A DNA stretch of 64,000 bases from Limonium bicolor (GCA_023374045.1 CM041782.1:187444925-187508924); one strand, 5' to 3'; counted from the stretch's first letter, positions 11,368-23,515 are shown. The notes: generated by a model from the letters alone, not told the origin. Program-made: numbers and translations.

Positions 11368-13199
11368 GAACGTGGTGTAGAGCGCAGAGCACGCGTGCCC
11401 AAGCATCATCAGAAATGTTGTTTTTTCTCATTAAATGTGTTTCTTTTCTTTGATTAGTCGTCTTTCAACTTTTGTAGTAGTTAGTTTCCCTGATCATTTT
11501 CGGTAGTTTTCCCGAGTTTGTAATTTCCAACTTTATTTTTCGTTGAATAAAACATAGTTCCTTTTTCATTTATTCGAAAAAACTTAAAAAAAGAGCACTC
11601 ATGTCTTTCAAGGATCACGAAGTAATCATTTTCTGACTATGCAATGGAACGACTTGTCTCTTGTTTCTAAAAATTTGAACAGCCTAACCAAACACCAACT
11701 CACCCCAAATATCCAAACAACCCACAATGAGGTTCAAGGCCCACATCTATCAAACTGTTGTCACAAACCCCAAATCAATACTGGGGGCAATCCGAGTTTA
11801 GAATCATTGTCTTCGAATCTTTCGGTTAAGCGTGTGAACTAGTCTCTGAGTGAAATTCACGAGAGTGTCTTGAGCGGAAAAACCATGAGTGAACGAGCGT
11901 GTCATTTTTACACGACTCCGGTGAGACCACATTCAAAGGTAAGGCAAACGGCATGACTCCGATCGAAGGAGATAATTTGTAAATTTACTCTTAGACCTGC
12001 GAAAAGTAACAAAGAGCGGATACACAACTATCAAGAATGACGAAGCACCTAGGTACAACACCACGTAGCCAAAAGCTTGTGAACCCTGACATTAAACCCT
12101 AGGCACCCCCGCTGAGCCTTTCATATATTCCTTTTCGATATTATGAACTCCACAAAATAACCCAGCCAACGATGAATGTCCGACCCGGTGACCAAAGGAC
12201 GCGAGGAGTCCGACTCTCAGATAACGTTCTCATCAGTCCAAAGAAGCAACGCCGCTATTAGCATGACAAAGTGATCCGCAAATGGTCCCAGAGTGACACA
12301 GGATCCAAAAAGCTCGCATCAAAACAGCTCTCGAAGCCCAAAACCGGGAAACACAAGAACCCCGAAGGCAAAGTCAAGAAAGGATAAAGAAAAAAGGCAA
12401 ACCCGAAGTGCCTCGAAGAGATCCAAATGACAAAGCGAAGAGAAATGGTGTAAAGGACAACTTCAAAGGTCCAGGTCCAGAAGCTCGAAAACAACGTTAA
12501 CACGAAGCAGCTAGACGACTTCAAGACAAGGAAGATGAATCTGAGAGAAGACACAAGTTGCAGCTTTGGTCACCCATTTAAGCTCCACATACCTCAAATA
12601 TCCCTCTGATCCCGTCGTCTTTCATCACACCCTACGGCCACGTTATAAGCTTTAAAGACTTCTGACTTGATAGTTGTGTGTCCAATCACGTGAAAGTAAC
12701 AGATCGAATGCGTAAATTCATCAAATATCAAATTCAATGGTCTAGAAACGAGTGTAGACACCAAACACGTCGAGTGTAGGTTAGGAAGCACCAAATCAGA
12801 ACATAAGCTTTGACCCTATGAGGACGAGATTCGTTCGCACGTTTGATCAAAGAAAATACTGGGGGCAATCGATCGGAACGATCAATTGCCATGAACTCTA
12901 GCTCATATTGTCTTAAGGGAAAAATACTGGGGGCAATTGTTGGATCCAACAATTGCTATGACAACACCAATTGGAACCCAAAGCTTAAACATCACCACCA
13001 CAATCCCACCAAAGGCCCACATAAGCCCTTACCTGCACATCAAACACCACGGGCCCACATAAGCCCTTACCTTTACATCATACACCATACCCCACCGGCG
13101 GCATGTTCATCTCGAAGGAGATAAATTACAAGTCCGAAGTCTATAGTTGGGAAATGATAATTTCACTTTCCTTTTCACTAAACAGAATTTTCTTCAAAC
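11368..13199 (+). other. Non-coding 3' region of element B
   Basis: No gene supported. Holds three copies of a PPT-like motif (11780-11792, 12858-12870, 12926-12938), each followed by distinct sequence. The last two are fused to hairpins. C has the same order at about 20563-22380. Confidence 0.7.
12858..12956 (+). repeat. Paired PPT-like + hairpin modules of element B
   Basis: Module 1: ACTGGGGGCAATC, then a 12-bp stem with loop gaa (12864-12890, one mismatch). Module 2: ACTGGGGGCAATT, then a perfect 24-bp palindrome centred on GGATCC (12933-12956). Both modules recur in C at 22042-22074 and 22110-22139, with the pairing kept or improved. Confidence 0.8.
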
Positions 13200-13460
13200 A
13201 CTGCCACGTTTGGCACCTCTTTCAACAATTTCTCGTCTTGAACAACTTTCCTTTAAACACTTCGGTTTCATAAACCTCATCATGGCCACATTTGGCATAC
13301 TTTCTAGAAATGTCTTGCTTTGGACAATTTTTGACCCTAAACATTGCCATGTTTGGCACATTTTCCAATGATTTCTTGATTTGGACAAGTTTCCTACATA
13401 CACTTTGATTGTATTTTGACATGCACATCATCATTGCCATGTTTGGCACTTTCATAATCA
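13200..13460 (+). repeat. Degenerate tandem repeats (CCACGTTTGGCA...), element B
   Basis: Four imperfect units of roughly 60-90 bp begin with GCCA(C/T)GTTTGGCAC followed by a TTTC(C/A)A-ATTTCTTG-TTTGGACAA-like stretch. Counterparts in C are at 22405-22700. Confidence 0.65.
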
Positions 13461-13525
13461 ACTTTCATCATGATCATTTGCATAAAGTTTACCTTGCATC
13501 CGTCCGTACAAAACTCCTCATAGAC

Positions 13526-14030
13526 CAGAGATACAGATTCTCACCCTGAAGATACAGATTCTTCAGAGATACAGATTCTCGCCCCGAAGATACAGATTCT
13601 TCAGAGATACAGATTCTCACCCGATCAGAGATACAGATTCTCGCCCCGAAGATACAGACTCTTCAGAGATACAGATTCTCACCCGATCAGAGATACAGAT
13701 TCTTGCCCCGAAGATACAGATTCTTCAGAGATACAGATTCTCACCCGATCAGAGATACAGATTCTCAGCCGAAGATACAGATTCTTCAGAGATACAGATT
13801 CTCACCCGATCAGAGATACAGATTCTCAGCCGAAGATACAGATTCTCACCCGATCAGAGATACAGATTCTCAGCCGAAGATACAGATTCTTCAGAGATAC
13901 AGATTCTCACCCGATCAGACATACAGATTCTCAGCCGAAGGTACAGAATCTTCAGGGATACAGATTCTCAGCCAAAGATACAGACTCTTCAGAGATGCAG
14001 ATTCTCAGCCAAAGATTCAGATTCACCAGA
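13526..14030 (+). repeat. Tandem array of GATACAGATTCT units, element B
   Basis: About 28 copies of GATACAGATTCT separated by short alternating linkers (TCAG-A, CACCCGATCAGA, CAGCCGAA). Higher-order units of about 36 bp are visible. The older copy in C is at 22780-23110. Tandem arrays just upstream of the 3' LTR are known for Ogre-type elements. Confidence 0.9.
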
Positions 14031-14165
14031 ATAGATGAACTCAACCTCTGGCTCGTCATGAACCCGATTTCCTACCATTCCACTTAGGCACCCATAGGTC
14101 CTACTTTACATTCGTCAATCTAGGCACACATCACGTCAATCTCATTACGTCACTTTTCATTTTCA

Positions 14166-14575
14166 GGTTCCTGACACCTTATAATGCTCGGCGTATTCCA
14201 GGTTCCCGACACCTTATAATGCTCGGCGTATTCCATGTTCCCGACACCTTATAATGCTCGGCGTATTCCATTCAACTTCAGGTTCCCGACACCTTATAAT
14301 GCTCGGCGAATTCCAGGTTCCCGACACCTTATAATGCTCGGTGTACTCCATCCAACTTCAGGTTCCCGACACCTTATAATGCTCGGCGTATTTCATTCGC
14401 TTTCAGTTTCCCGACACCTTAGAATGCTCGGCGTACTTCATTCCTTTAAAGGTAGTCAACGCCTTAGAATAGCTTGACATCATATCATCCTCATAGGTAG
14501 TCAATGCCTTAGAATCGCTTGACATCCCTTCCACTTTACTCATAGGTAGTCAGCGCCTTAGAATAGCTCGACACA
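14166..14575 (+). repeat. Second tandem array (about 35 bp), element B
   Basis: Seven units of GGTTCCCGACACCTTATAAT-type sequence plus GCTCGGCGTATTCCA, some with an 11-bp extension. They are followed by three diverged units (GGTAGTCAACGCCTTAGAAT-type) at 14452-14573. C keeps only remnants at 23361-23515. Confidence 0.9.
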
Positions 14576-14679
14576 ACTTGTCGGATTTCAATTGCACGTG
14601 GGGTCTTTTAAGATCCAAAATTTTGGGGTATCACTCAAGCATCAACTAGCCTTTTTATTTCCATTACAAAGTCTAGTTG

Positions 14680-14692
14680 ACGGGGGGCAATC
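14680..14692 (+). other. Polypurine tract of element B
   Basis: ACGGGGGGCAATC directly precedes the TG of the 3' LTR. Three internal copies with one or two changes exist upstream. Confidence 0.85.
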
Positions 14693-16429
14693 TGTTATAC
14701 CCAAAATTTCAACCCCCCCGGAAGAGAGTCTCTACTAATAGGCTAGTAGCGAGGGTTCCCAGTTCGATCGGCACATTTCAGAGTGCTAGGGACAGCTTAG
14801 TCATCTCCAGGGGCATTTTTCGTAATTTTTCAAGGCTCCCAAGCCCCCTATAGGCTTTCTCTCTCCTCCAAATAAGGGTCAAATCAATTCAAAATGCTTT
14901 GAAATTGTAACCCATGATAGAGGATGACATTTGAAGCATAATGGTGTTGGAATTTTGATTTTTCGAATTTCCAATAATTTCCTAGCAATTTCTGATTGAA
15001 TCTGATGAGAAATTGAATTTAAAAATATTCCAATATCTAAAAAATTCGATTCCACTTTAGAAAAATCTTAAATATCATCCTTTACCCATATGTGAAATTT
15101 CATAATCAAATTCCTTTTGGAAGCCCTTGAGCTAAAACGTTGGTAAATCTCGGTTTTTACCGGATTTTTCTATCTTTAAGGAAGCCTATATAAGGAACCT
15201 TATCCCATGATCAAATCAGACCCTCAAGAACCCTAGACTCTCAAAGAAGGCAGCTGTCTCTTGCTCTTCACGTTTTAAACCCCAGAGCCACGATCAAACA
15301 CTGAAATCTCACCAAAATCAACACCAAAACACATTTTTCAACTCCCACAACATCATCCATCATCAACCTTCACCAAAACAGCACCAAACGTGAAGAAAAT
15401 CAAGAACAACAAGGAGTCAGAAGCTGGGTTCGAAGTTCTTCTGGATCCGCCATCAACGAGGCCTCCGAAGAATCCCGACGTGAAGAAACACCACGAATCT
15501 GAAGGTAAAACAGGTTGCAATTCTACTTTTCTAACTCTCCACGACCTTATTAACTCTCTGTCAAATTTTGGGTTCAAACTAACCTTTTTACGCTTCTGTA
15601 TTGCTAATTACTTTTGTTTCTGCCTTGTTACTTGTTCGTCAAGTTTCGTACATAATTCGACTTCAAACTGCAATCTTTCAATTACTAACGAATTGTATAC
15701 CTTTCAGGCTACACGTGCATAAATTTTGAGCCAAAACACCTTCGGGAACCACCATAAAACCCCTGTCCGTGGGTGGTCTGGGAACTCGGACCTATGGTCC
15801 GGGACCACGGACACCCACGGACGGCGGCGGGATTTTAAAATTTTAAAAATTTAGGTTTTGCTAAACTATGTCCGGGCCTACGGACATCCTGTCCGTGGCC
15901 CCGGACTTTTCAAATTTTTGTTTTCTGTTTAATTCGACTTTTATTTTCACATAGGTTAACTAGGGTCCATGGTTACGGACATTAGGTCCGTGGCTACGGA
16001 CGGAAACAAAATTTGACCTAATTCTACCTCCAAAACCCTAGTTTAGGTAATTTCAACTTTCACTTTTATTTTCAGTCAAAAAAAGTTAAAAAACAAAAAA
16101 AAAACAAGCTCGTGCACTTAGGTTAAAACGACTCGTAATAAGCCGTAATTAAACCAAGTAGAGGAAAAACGACTTCTAGAGGTAATGAAAGTAATTGAAC
16201 CCTAATTAAGTCGAATATCAAGCCCCGAACCCGAACTCTCCTTTCCTAATTTGATCTAGGTTAAAATTAGGTGGCGACTCATAATAGGTTCCAGTGAGCT
16301 AGCTTAGGTTTTAATAATCATTGTTATATGACATAGTTATTAATCTTAGGTTATAAGTGGACCTAAAACCCGGTTAGATCCTAATCAGCTTTAACCAACA
16401 CGGGATATGGTTTAAAATCGAGGCTCACA
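14693..16429 (+). repeat. 3' LTR of element B (1737 bp)
   Basis: Starts tgttataccc and ends ...ggctcaca before the ggagg duplication. Differs from the 5' LTR by scattered substitutions and by loss of one unit in the GTCCG cluster (15756-16005). TATA box at 15187-15193. Confidence 0.95.
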
Positions 16430-16434
16430 GGAGG
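16430..16434. repeat. Right target-site duplication of element B (ggagg)
   Basis: Exact repeat of 7723-7727. The A LTR resumes at the following base. Confidence 0.93.
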
Positions 16435-18139
16435 TTAGTACAAAACCATAGTTCCCAAAACAGTCAGAGCATTTCTGAAAGAATCACAGAATGAAATGCC
16501 AGAGTTCCCAGTTCAAAAATAACCAGAGTTCAAAAACAGAAAGGGGACACAGTACAATGCACACACTCAGAAGGGTTGAAGACCCATTGATCATAACAGA
16601 TCTCTTGGCAACGCGGAAATGACCCAGAAGAGTCAAAGGGTACGTCCACCCCATAGAATAGAAAGGGAATGACCCACACTCAGAACGACGTCTACATGGT
16701 ATACCACGGAATAGCTCGACCCATCCATTCACGGCTTAGAAACAGGTTAAAGTGCACCAAAACAGAAGGTTTGCCAAGACAGAAGCAAATTTGCGTTTAA
16801 ACATCCCAAAACACTTACAATACAGAAGTAGGAACTTAGAGGACTCCCACGCCACAAACGGCATTCAAAACGGAGTTCAGACGGAGAAGTTATACTAAAA
16901 ACAGTGCGGTGTCCGAGCTTGTGTCCGAACGTAAAAGTTCGGACACAAGTCAAGACTCAGAAATCGGATTTTGCCAAGCGTCTGAACTTGTGTCTGGACA
17001 TACAAGTTACGTGAGGTATCCGAACATATGTCCGGACATACAAGTTCGGACACATGCTGAGACTTGTAGTCCAGAGCCGTCCTCGCACTCTGTCCGAACA
17101 TCAACGTTCGGACATATGTTCGGACGCAGTTCGAATTTCAGAAGCAAAAGCGCCCAAATGCACTGTTCAAACATCCAACCTCGGACAGACGTTCGGAAAA
17201 AGCGAAAACAGTAGTTTCTAAAACGAATTCAGAAGGGAAAAACTTGCACAGAATTCAACACCAAATGCCAAATTGACACACACACCAAATCAGATTCAAA
17301 CGCAGAGGACCATAGGGGTTTTATCCATTAGAAACCGCCAAACACAATCAGAATCAAACTGTAATTCAGACCTAAACCAATGAAACTCCCTATGGCTGAA
17401 CTTCCAAACCCAATCAAGCAACCACCTACCTCGATTAGCAGAAGAAATCAACGGACTGAGATAGCAGGCACAATCCACGCAGAGCAACAATCCGGCACAG
17501 ACCAACAACACTGAATTCCCACAATGACAATCCCAAAATTAGAAACGAAGGGAGAAACCTAGAACTTTGGAAACCCGAAATCTATCACAAACCTGAACCA
17601 AGAGTGTAGAAGAACCAACAATTCACAACAGCTCATAGCCCGTGCAGACCACATATTGACAGCAACCCCGCAACCTCTGAATTTAGCAATCCGAAGTTCC
17701 ACAAATCAGAAGCGTAAGAGGGAAGAACACAACCGGCTTACACAAACAGAGAATCCAAACCTGAATGGCAAAGCAGGATTACACAGCAGCGAAAACCACC
17801 AATTCAATTACAACTGCAGCCTTCACAATTCTCAGCAAAGGGAGGAGGAAGAGAGAGGAGGAAGAACGCTCGTTCAAACTTTGAAACTGGCAGTGCTCCC
17901 ACGTTTAGAAACTGGTGAGGGATGACTGATCATGAAATTAGAAAAGAATAAATAAGGAAACCTTTTCCTTATTAATTAGCTAACTTAATTTACCTTTATT
18001 AATTAATAGCAATGACTTCCTTGTCCTTGGCTATTAAAGTAATGCCGCTGACGTCCCAACTGATAGCAAGGAATACATTCCAACTTAGAATAACGTTATA
18101 ATCGGACATAATATAATGTTACAGATATATGGTATAATA
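16435..18139 (-). repeat. 5' LTR of element A, outer piece
   Basis: Continues 7727 and matches 946-2746 of the other A LTR. GTCCG cluster at 16912-17203, shortened by about 100 bp. The terminal dinucleotide is TA (plus-strand ...ataata) where the other copy has CA, so the outer end carries a point change. Confidence 0.92.
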
Positions 18140-18144
18140 GGGTC
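18140..18144. repeat. Right target-site duplication of element A (gggtc)
   Basis: Exact repeat of 537-541. Element C sequence resumes after it. Confidence 0.9.
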
Positions 18145-19290
18145 CACGCAAGCCAATTTTACCCCGGGACCCGCCTTAGGGTCCCCTGTCAGGGACTCAC
18201 ACCTTTTAGGTGATGTGAATAAGTGGGAGAAAAGAGGAGGATGTCGTCTAACCACATCCCCTTTATACCTGATTTTTAGCCCCAAGCATTTTCCTGGCAG
18301 TGCCCTTACCTAGCCTTGTTTGGTCATTCAAAGACCCGACCGTAGACACGCACCTTCAGGTGACGTGAAAAAAATGGGGAAGCCCAAACATAATAGCGCA
18401 CAAACCATATTCCTTGGCGGTGACATGGGCCCACGCCCTAAACACCTCTCCGGATTGAACCATACCCAAGTTGGTTAAAGCGTCAAGTGAGGACGTGTTG
18501 AATTTGTGTGGGCCTTGTTTGCTTGTATGACCGGCCCACTACCATGCCTAGAAATTGATAGGAACTTTTCCTACATCATCTCAGCCCAACCCGAATTTAC
18601 GGCTTTATTGTTTTGCGGCCCAAAGGCCTTGTTTGGTTTAATACGTGAGTCATTTGGGCTTCGGCCCAAAAGTTTAGACTTAGGTGATTTCTCTCTTTCG
18701 GTCTAATCTGAATTACCAATTCAGTTCTAGGCCTAGAAAAAATAAATCCACCTAAAGCAATTCACGGAAATCCATCAGGCCTTTCCATTTCAAGGCCTGT
18801 TCTAGTCTAGGAAGACTTTTCACTCTGGCTTTAGCCTAAAATCCTAGACATTGGTATCATCTTTTAGGCCCAACTAGAATTACTCGGCCCAAATTTCAAT
18901 TCAAATGTAGAACGTGGTTTAGAAATCATTTCGACCCATGCGCCTTACTTCTAGCCTAAACACATTTTGGCTCAAGTGCTCAATTCTCAGAACATTCCGG
19001 CCCAAGAGGCACATTCTTCAAACATTTCGGCCTAAGTGCTAGTTCATATCTCATGAATCATTCCAGCCCATGTGCTTCTCTTCCAACTCATTTCGGGCCT
19101 TGGTGCCTACCCACAATATTCAAAACATTCCAGCTCATGTGTTTTTCTTGCAGCCCAAACAAATTTTAACCTAGAACTTCTTCACGGCCCATAATTTTAG
19201 CTCAGTCATCTTTTGTTTTCAAACAGACGACACTTTGGAAACAGAGAAGCCCGAATCCCAAGTAAAGCTAAGGGAGGAAACCCAATCAGC
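18145..19290 (+). other. Leader of element C, second part
   Basis: Collinear with 9650-10721 of B, including the GGCCCA-rich stretch. No supported gene. Confidence 0.75.
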
Positions 19291-20562
19291 ATGGAGGCCC
19301 ATTTTGCAGCCTTAGAGCAAAAGTACATGGCCGTCTTTGATGCCATGGAACAGAAGCATAGGTCCACCACTAATGACATGGAGGCTAAGTATGTCACCAT
19401 CATCGAAGAGCTGGAAAGCAAAATCAATTCCCTTGAGGTTGGTCATCAGGAAAACATTCCAGGGAAGATTGCCGACTCCGGGAACGAGTGTGACTACATT
19501 GAAGTTAACTCCGTTGGGGTCCAGCATGCGCAAAGGTTTGTAGGGGAAGCCACCTCAGATCACCAACTAACTGTAGAACTCAAGAAGGCTCTAAAGAGGA
19601 TCGAGCGCATGGAAAAAGCTAGCAAGCCAGCTAGTATCGATTACCTTTTCTATGGCGTCATACCCCAAGGTTGATCTCCCTCTAAAGTTGAAGCTACCCA
19701 CACTTGCTCTATACAACGGTTCCTCAGACCCGCAGGTCCATCTGGTGATGTTCGATAGGGAGATGTCCATCCTCAGGTTGAATGACATGCAGAAGGCCAA
19801 GGTTTTGTCCGTTACCTCGATGAAATACCTCAAGATTGGTACTTGACTCAGAGGATGAACATCAAAACCTATGAGGAGGTTTGTGAGGCTTTCTTGAACC
19901 ATTTTGAGTATGCTAAGAATCTCGATGTCACCAGGTCCGACCTTGCCAGCACTCGGCAGAGAGACAGTTAATCAATATCTGACTTCATCAAACGTTGGAG
20001 GATGAAGGCTGCTGCTATGCCTACGAAAATGGATGAGCAAGAACAGATTCGAATGATTGTGGACAATATGCAGAAGCAATACAACAACCAGCTGAGTTGC
20101 ACATACTTCCCTAATTTCGACATGCTGATGGGACAGGTGAGAGTCATGGAAGAAAGATTGACAAAGGCGAGTTGAAGCTGGGATAACCCAAAGCCTAGAG
20201 TGTGGGCATTGAGACCTTTAAGTCAGGACCGGCCAAAGCAGCTCGAGTTTCATTCCAAGTGAGCGTCATACAGAAACCCAGTGCTGCAAAGCAGGGCATC
20301 AAGGCCTCACCCCGATCCAGAAGGTTCTCTGCACCGAGACAGTTTAACGACATTGGCCAGCCTCTCAGTCAAGCACTCGTGAAGCTACAAGAGCTAGACT
20401 TACTATAGCCTCTCACGCCTTGTCCTAGGATCAGCCAAGCCAGGGAACATCTTCATCAGTTCTGCCAGTTTCATTAATTACCAGGGCATAGTACTAACAA
20501 CTGCAGAGCATTGAAGCATAAGATTGAGGACCTTATCGAGCAGGGACGCTAGTTTGTTGAGT
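19291..20562 (+). pseudogene. Element C gag relic (Tat/Ogre type)
   Basis: Longer than the B copy. The N-terminal coiled-coil part (MEAHFAALEQKYMAVFDAME...) is followed by KASKPASID and, after a frameshift near 19660, the capsid-type domain (LKLPTLALYNGSSDPQVHLV, then after more breaks SDFIKRWRMKAAAMPTKMDE). The end carries CQFH-LPGHSTNNC and RALKHKIEDLIEQG, with a stop codon inside the zinc motif where B has Gln. Gag would assemble the particle. The core order (N-terminal coil, retrotransposon gag domain, C-x2-H-x4-H-x4-C) is that of Tat-lineage Gag. At least four disruptions. A downstream protease or RT is absent. Confidence 0.8.
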
Positions 20563-22404
20563 AGGCAAATATCTAGTAGTGTTTTGTTTACTTTTTTTTA
20601 TTTTGTAAGAAGTTTATCACATTTTTAATTCAATGAAGTTTAGATTATCAAATCTCATTCTTTTGGTTTTTAAATTTGTAATCACGAAGATGATAAAAAA
20701 ATGTGTTTTCGTTCACCTTGCACCTTTAACTAAGTCATCTTGCTTATCAACGAACCTCTCTCAAAACTAATGTTCATGAAACGGCCATTTCCTGGCAATT
20801 GAACAAAACGGGCTTCTCTTTTGTTTCTAAAAGGATGAACATGTCCAACCAAATACCACAACCTATCCCAAAACATCCAAGCAATTCACAAAGCTGTTCC
20901 AAGTGCACGCTTATCTAAATTGTTGTCATAAATCCCAAATCAATACTGAGGGCAATCTGAGTTTAGATTTGTCATGTTTAATCTTTCGTTTAAGCTTGTG
21001 AACAAGTCTCTGAGTGAAACTTCACGAGAGTGTTTTGAGCGGAAAAACCATGAGTGAACGAGCATGTCATTTTTACACAACTCCGGTGAGATCACATTCA
21101 AAGGTAAGATAAACGGCATAGCTCCGACCGAAGGAGATAATTTGTAGATTTACGATTAGACCTGTGAAAAATAACAAAGAACGGATACACAACTATCAGG
21201 AATGACGAAGCACCCAGGTACAACACCGCAGCCAAAAAGCTTGTGAACCCTGATATTAAACCCTAGACACCCCTGTTGAGCCTTTTATATATCCCTTTTC
21301 GACATTACAAAGCTCCACAAAATAACCCAGCCAATGATGAATGTCCGACCCGGTGACCAAAGGAAGCAAGGAGCCTGACTCTCATATAACACTTTCAACA
21401 GTCCAATGAAGCAACGCCGCTATCAACATAACGAAGCAATCCGCAAATGGTTCCAGAGTGACACAGGATCCAAAGTGCTCACATCAAAACAGCTCTCAAA
21501 GCGCGAAACCGTGAGACACAAGAGCTCCGAAGGAAAAGTCATGAAAGGATAAAAAAGGGCAAACCTGAATGGCCTTGAAGAAATCCAAATAACAAAAAGA
21601 AGAGAAATGGTGTAAAGGACAACTTCAAAAGTTCCAAGTGCGAAGCTCGAAAACAAAGCCGACATGAAGCAGCCAAACAACTTCAAGACTAGGAAGGTCG
21701 AATCCAAGAGAAGACGCAAGTTACAGCTTTGGTCACCCCTTTAAGCTCCACATACCTCAAATATCCCTCCATGGTCCCTTTGTCTTTAATCACACCCCAT
21801 GGCAATGTTATAAGCTTAAAAGACTTCCAACTTGGTATTTATTTATCTAATCACGTGAAACTAATAGATTGAATGCGTAAATCCATCAAATATCAAATTC
21901 AATGGTCCAGAAGTTGTGACCGTAAGCTAGAAACAAGTGCAAATACCAAACACGTTGAGTGTAGGTTAGGAAGCATCACATCAAAACATTAGTCTTGACC
22001 GTGCAAGGATGAGACTTGTTCACACGTTAATCAAACAAAATACTGGGGGCAATCGATCAGAACGATCGATTGCCATGAACTGTAGCTCAGATTGTCTTAA
22101 GGAAAAAATATTAGGGGCAATTGTTGGTTCCAACAATTGATATGAGTACACCAATTGAAACCCAAAGTTTAACCCTTCACAAGCTTTAAGCACTACCAAC
22201 ACTACCACCACACAGGCACACATAAGCCCTTACCTCCAAATCATACACCACACAGGCCCCTTATCATACCTGACCACCCCTCAAAAAATCCCACAACAAA
22301 CACCATACACTTCCACCAGCAGCATGTTCATCTTCTAAGAAACAAATTATAGATCTGAAATTCTTAGTTAGGAAATGATCATTTCACTTTCCTTTTTCAA
22401 TAGA
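20563..22404 (+). other. Non-coding 3' region of element C
   Basis: No gene supported. PPT-like copies at 20945-20957, 22042-22054 and 22110-22122. Collinear with 11368-13199 of B. Confidence 0.7.
22042..22139 (+). repeat. Paired PPT-like + hairpin modules of element C
   Basis: ACTGGGGGCAATC with an 11-bp perfect stem and 5-base loop (22048-22074), then a diverged PPT-like copy with a 10-bp perfect stem around TT (22118-22139). Same order and spacing as in B. Confidence 0.78.
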
Positions 22405-22700
22405 GTTTTTCTCAAGCATAGCCATGTTTGGAACCTTTTTTAACAGTTTCTTATTTTGGACAAGTTCCCAACAAACACTTTAGTTGCATTTTACAACTTC
22501 TGCATAACACCTCAATATTTCCACGTTTGGCACATTTTTCAACAATTTCTTATTTTGAACAAGTTTTCTTACAAACACTTTGATTTCATCTCTGCACACA
22601 CCTCATCATAGCCACACTTGGCACATTTTCCAATGATTTCTTGCTTTGGACAATTTTTGATTCTTACTAGCACTTTGATCATAGTCATGTTTGGCATTTT
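22405..22700 (+). repeat. Degenerate TTTGGCA repeats of element C
   Basis: Units share (C/T)CA(C/T)G/CTTTGGCAC...TTTCTTATTTTG(G/A)ACAA. Counterpart of 13200-13460. Confidence 0.6.
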
Positions 22701-22779
22701 CACCATCTGTTTACATCACAATCAATTGCGTAAAATCATCATCATTGCATCTTTCAATACGAAACTCATCAAGATAGAA

Positions 22780-23110
22780 TTGAAGATACAAATTCTTCAA
22801 AGATACAAATTCTCAGCCGAAGATACAGATTCTTCAGAGATACAGATTCTATAGAGATACAAATTCTCAGCCGAAGATACAAATTCTTTAGAGATACAGA
22901 TTCTCAGCCAAAGATACAGATTCTTCAGAGATACAGATTCTCCGCCGAAGATACAGATTCTTCAGAGTTACAGATTCTCAGCCAGAGATATAGATTCTCA
23001 GCCGAAGATACAGATTCTTCAGAGATACAAATTCACAGCCGAAGACACAGATTCTTCAGGGATATAGATTCTCACCCAAAGATTCAGATTCTTTAGAGAT
23101 ACAAATTCTC
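22780..23110 (+). repeat. Tandem GATACAGATTCT array of element C
   Basis: About 18 decayed copies with the AGCCGAA linker. The CACCCGATCAGA linker that dominates B is almost absent, so the B array was re-amplified from different units. Confidence 0.85.
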
Positions 23111-23360
23111 ACACGAGTAGAAGAACTCACCTGAGTAAAAGAACTCAACCTCAGGCTCGCCGAGAGACTAATTTCCTACCATTCCACTTAGGCACACATA
23201 AGTCCTACCACTACAAAAACATCCAGGCACGCATAAGCCCTACCTTTCACCTATCTTACCCTTCATCCATCCCACCTTGCATTCATCCAGGAACACATAA
23301 GCCCTTCAACACGCACATCACATCAATCTCATTACATATTACACCTCTTTTCATTTCTAG

Positions 23361-23515
23361 GTTCCCGACACCTCAGATGCTCGACATAGTTTATTCATTC
23401 TTAGTTTAGTCCACCTTTTATATTTTAGGTAGCTGGCGTCTCATAATAGCCCGACACATCTAGACTTCACTTTTAGGTAGCTAGCACCTCAGAATAGCTC
23501 AGCACAATCAACACA
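23361..23515 (+). repeat. Remnant of the second tandem array, element C
   Basis: Two or three diverged units (GGTTCCCGACACCTCAGAT; GGTAGCTGGCGTCTCATAAT; GGTAGCTAGCACCTCAGAAT), against ten in B. Confidence 0.6.

Larger units (their letters stand above)
7728..16429 (+). mobile_element. Element B: Tat/Ogre-type gag-only LTR element
   Basis: Complete insertion of 8702 bp with 5' LTR (7728-9482), tRNA-Arg-type primer site, decayed gag (10722-11367), about 3.3 kb of non-coding sequence with PPT-like copies and two tandem arrays, polypurine tract (14680-14692), 3' LTR (14693-16429) and exact target duplication ggagg. No protease, RT, RNase H or integrase is present in any frame. The gag zinc motif CHFHQLPGHDTDHC and the primer type identify the Tat/Ogre lineage. 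It sits inside the 5' LTR of A, so it is the youngest layer of the nest. C is an older copy of the same family. Confidence 0.93.
542..18139 (-). mobile_element. Element A: Tekay-like chromovirus, minus strand, with element B inside its 5' LTR
   Basis: A Ty3/Gypsy element read right to left: 5' LTR (18139 back to 7324, interrupted by B), tRNA-Met-type primer site (7306-7318), gag-pol (7192-2794), polypurine tract and 3' LTR (2746-542). The target duplication gggtc flanks it exactly. The order protease, reverse transcriptase, RNase H, integrase and a C-terminal chromodomain-like tail places it with the Tekay/Del chromoviruses. It inserted 163 bp into the interior of element C. The coding part has several frameshifts and stops, so it is not autonomous now. 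D is a relative in the same window: gag-pol is alignable throughout, but the LTRs are strongly diverged. Confidence 0.93.

Noticed and set aside
13526..14030. Regular short repeats resembling a CRISPR array
   Set aside because: Linkers between GATACAGATTCT units are themselves repeated and too short, the setting is a plant retroelement, and C carries a decayed version.
15353..15577. Minus-strand 74-codon frame in the B 3' LTR
   Set aside because: Antisense shadow of the purine-rich LTR leader, with no independent support.
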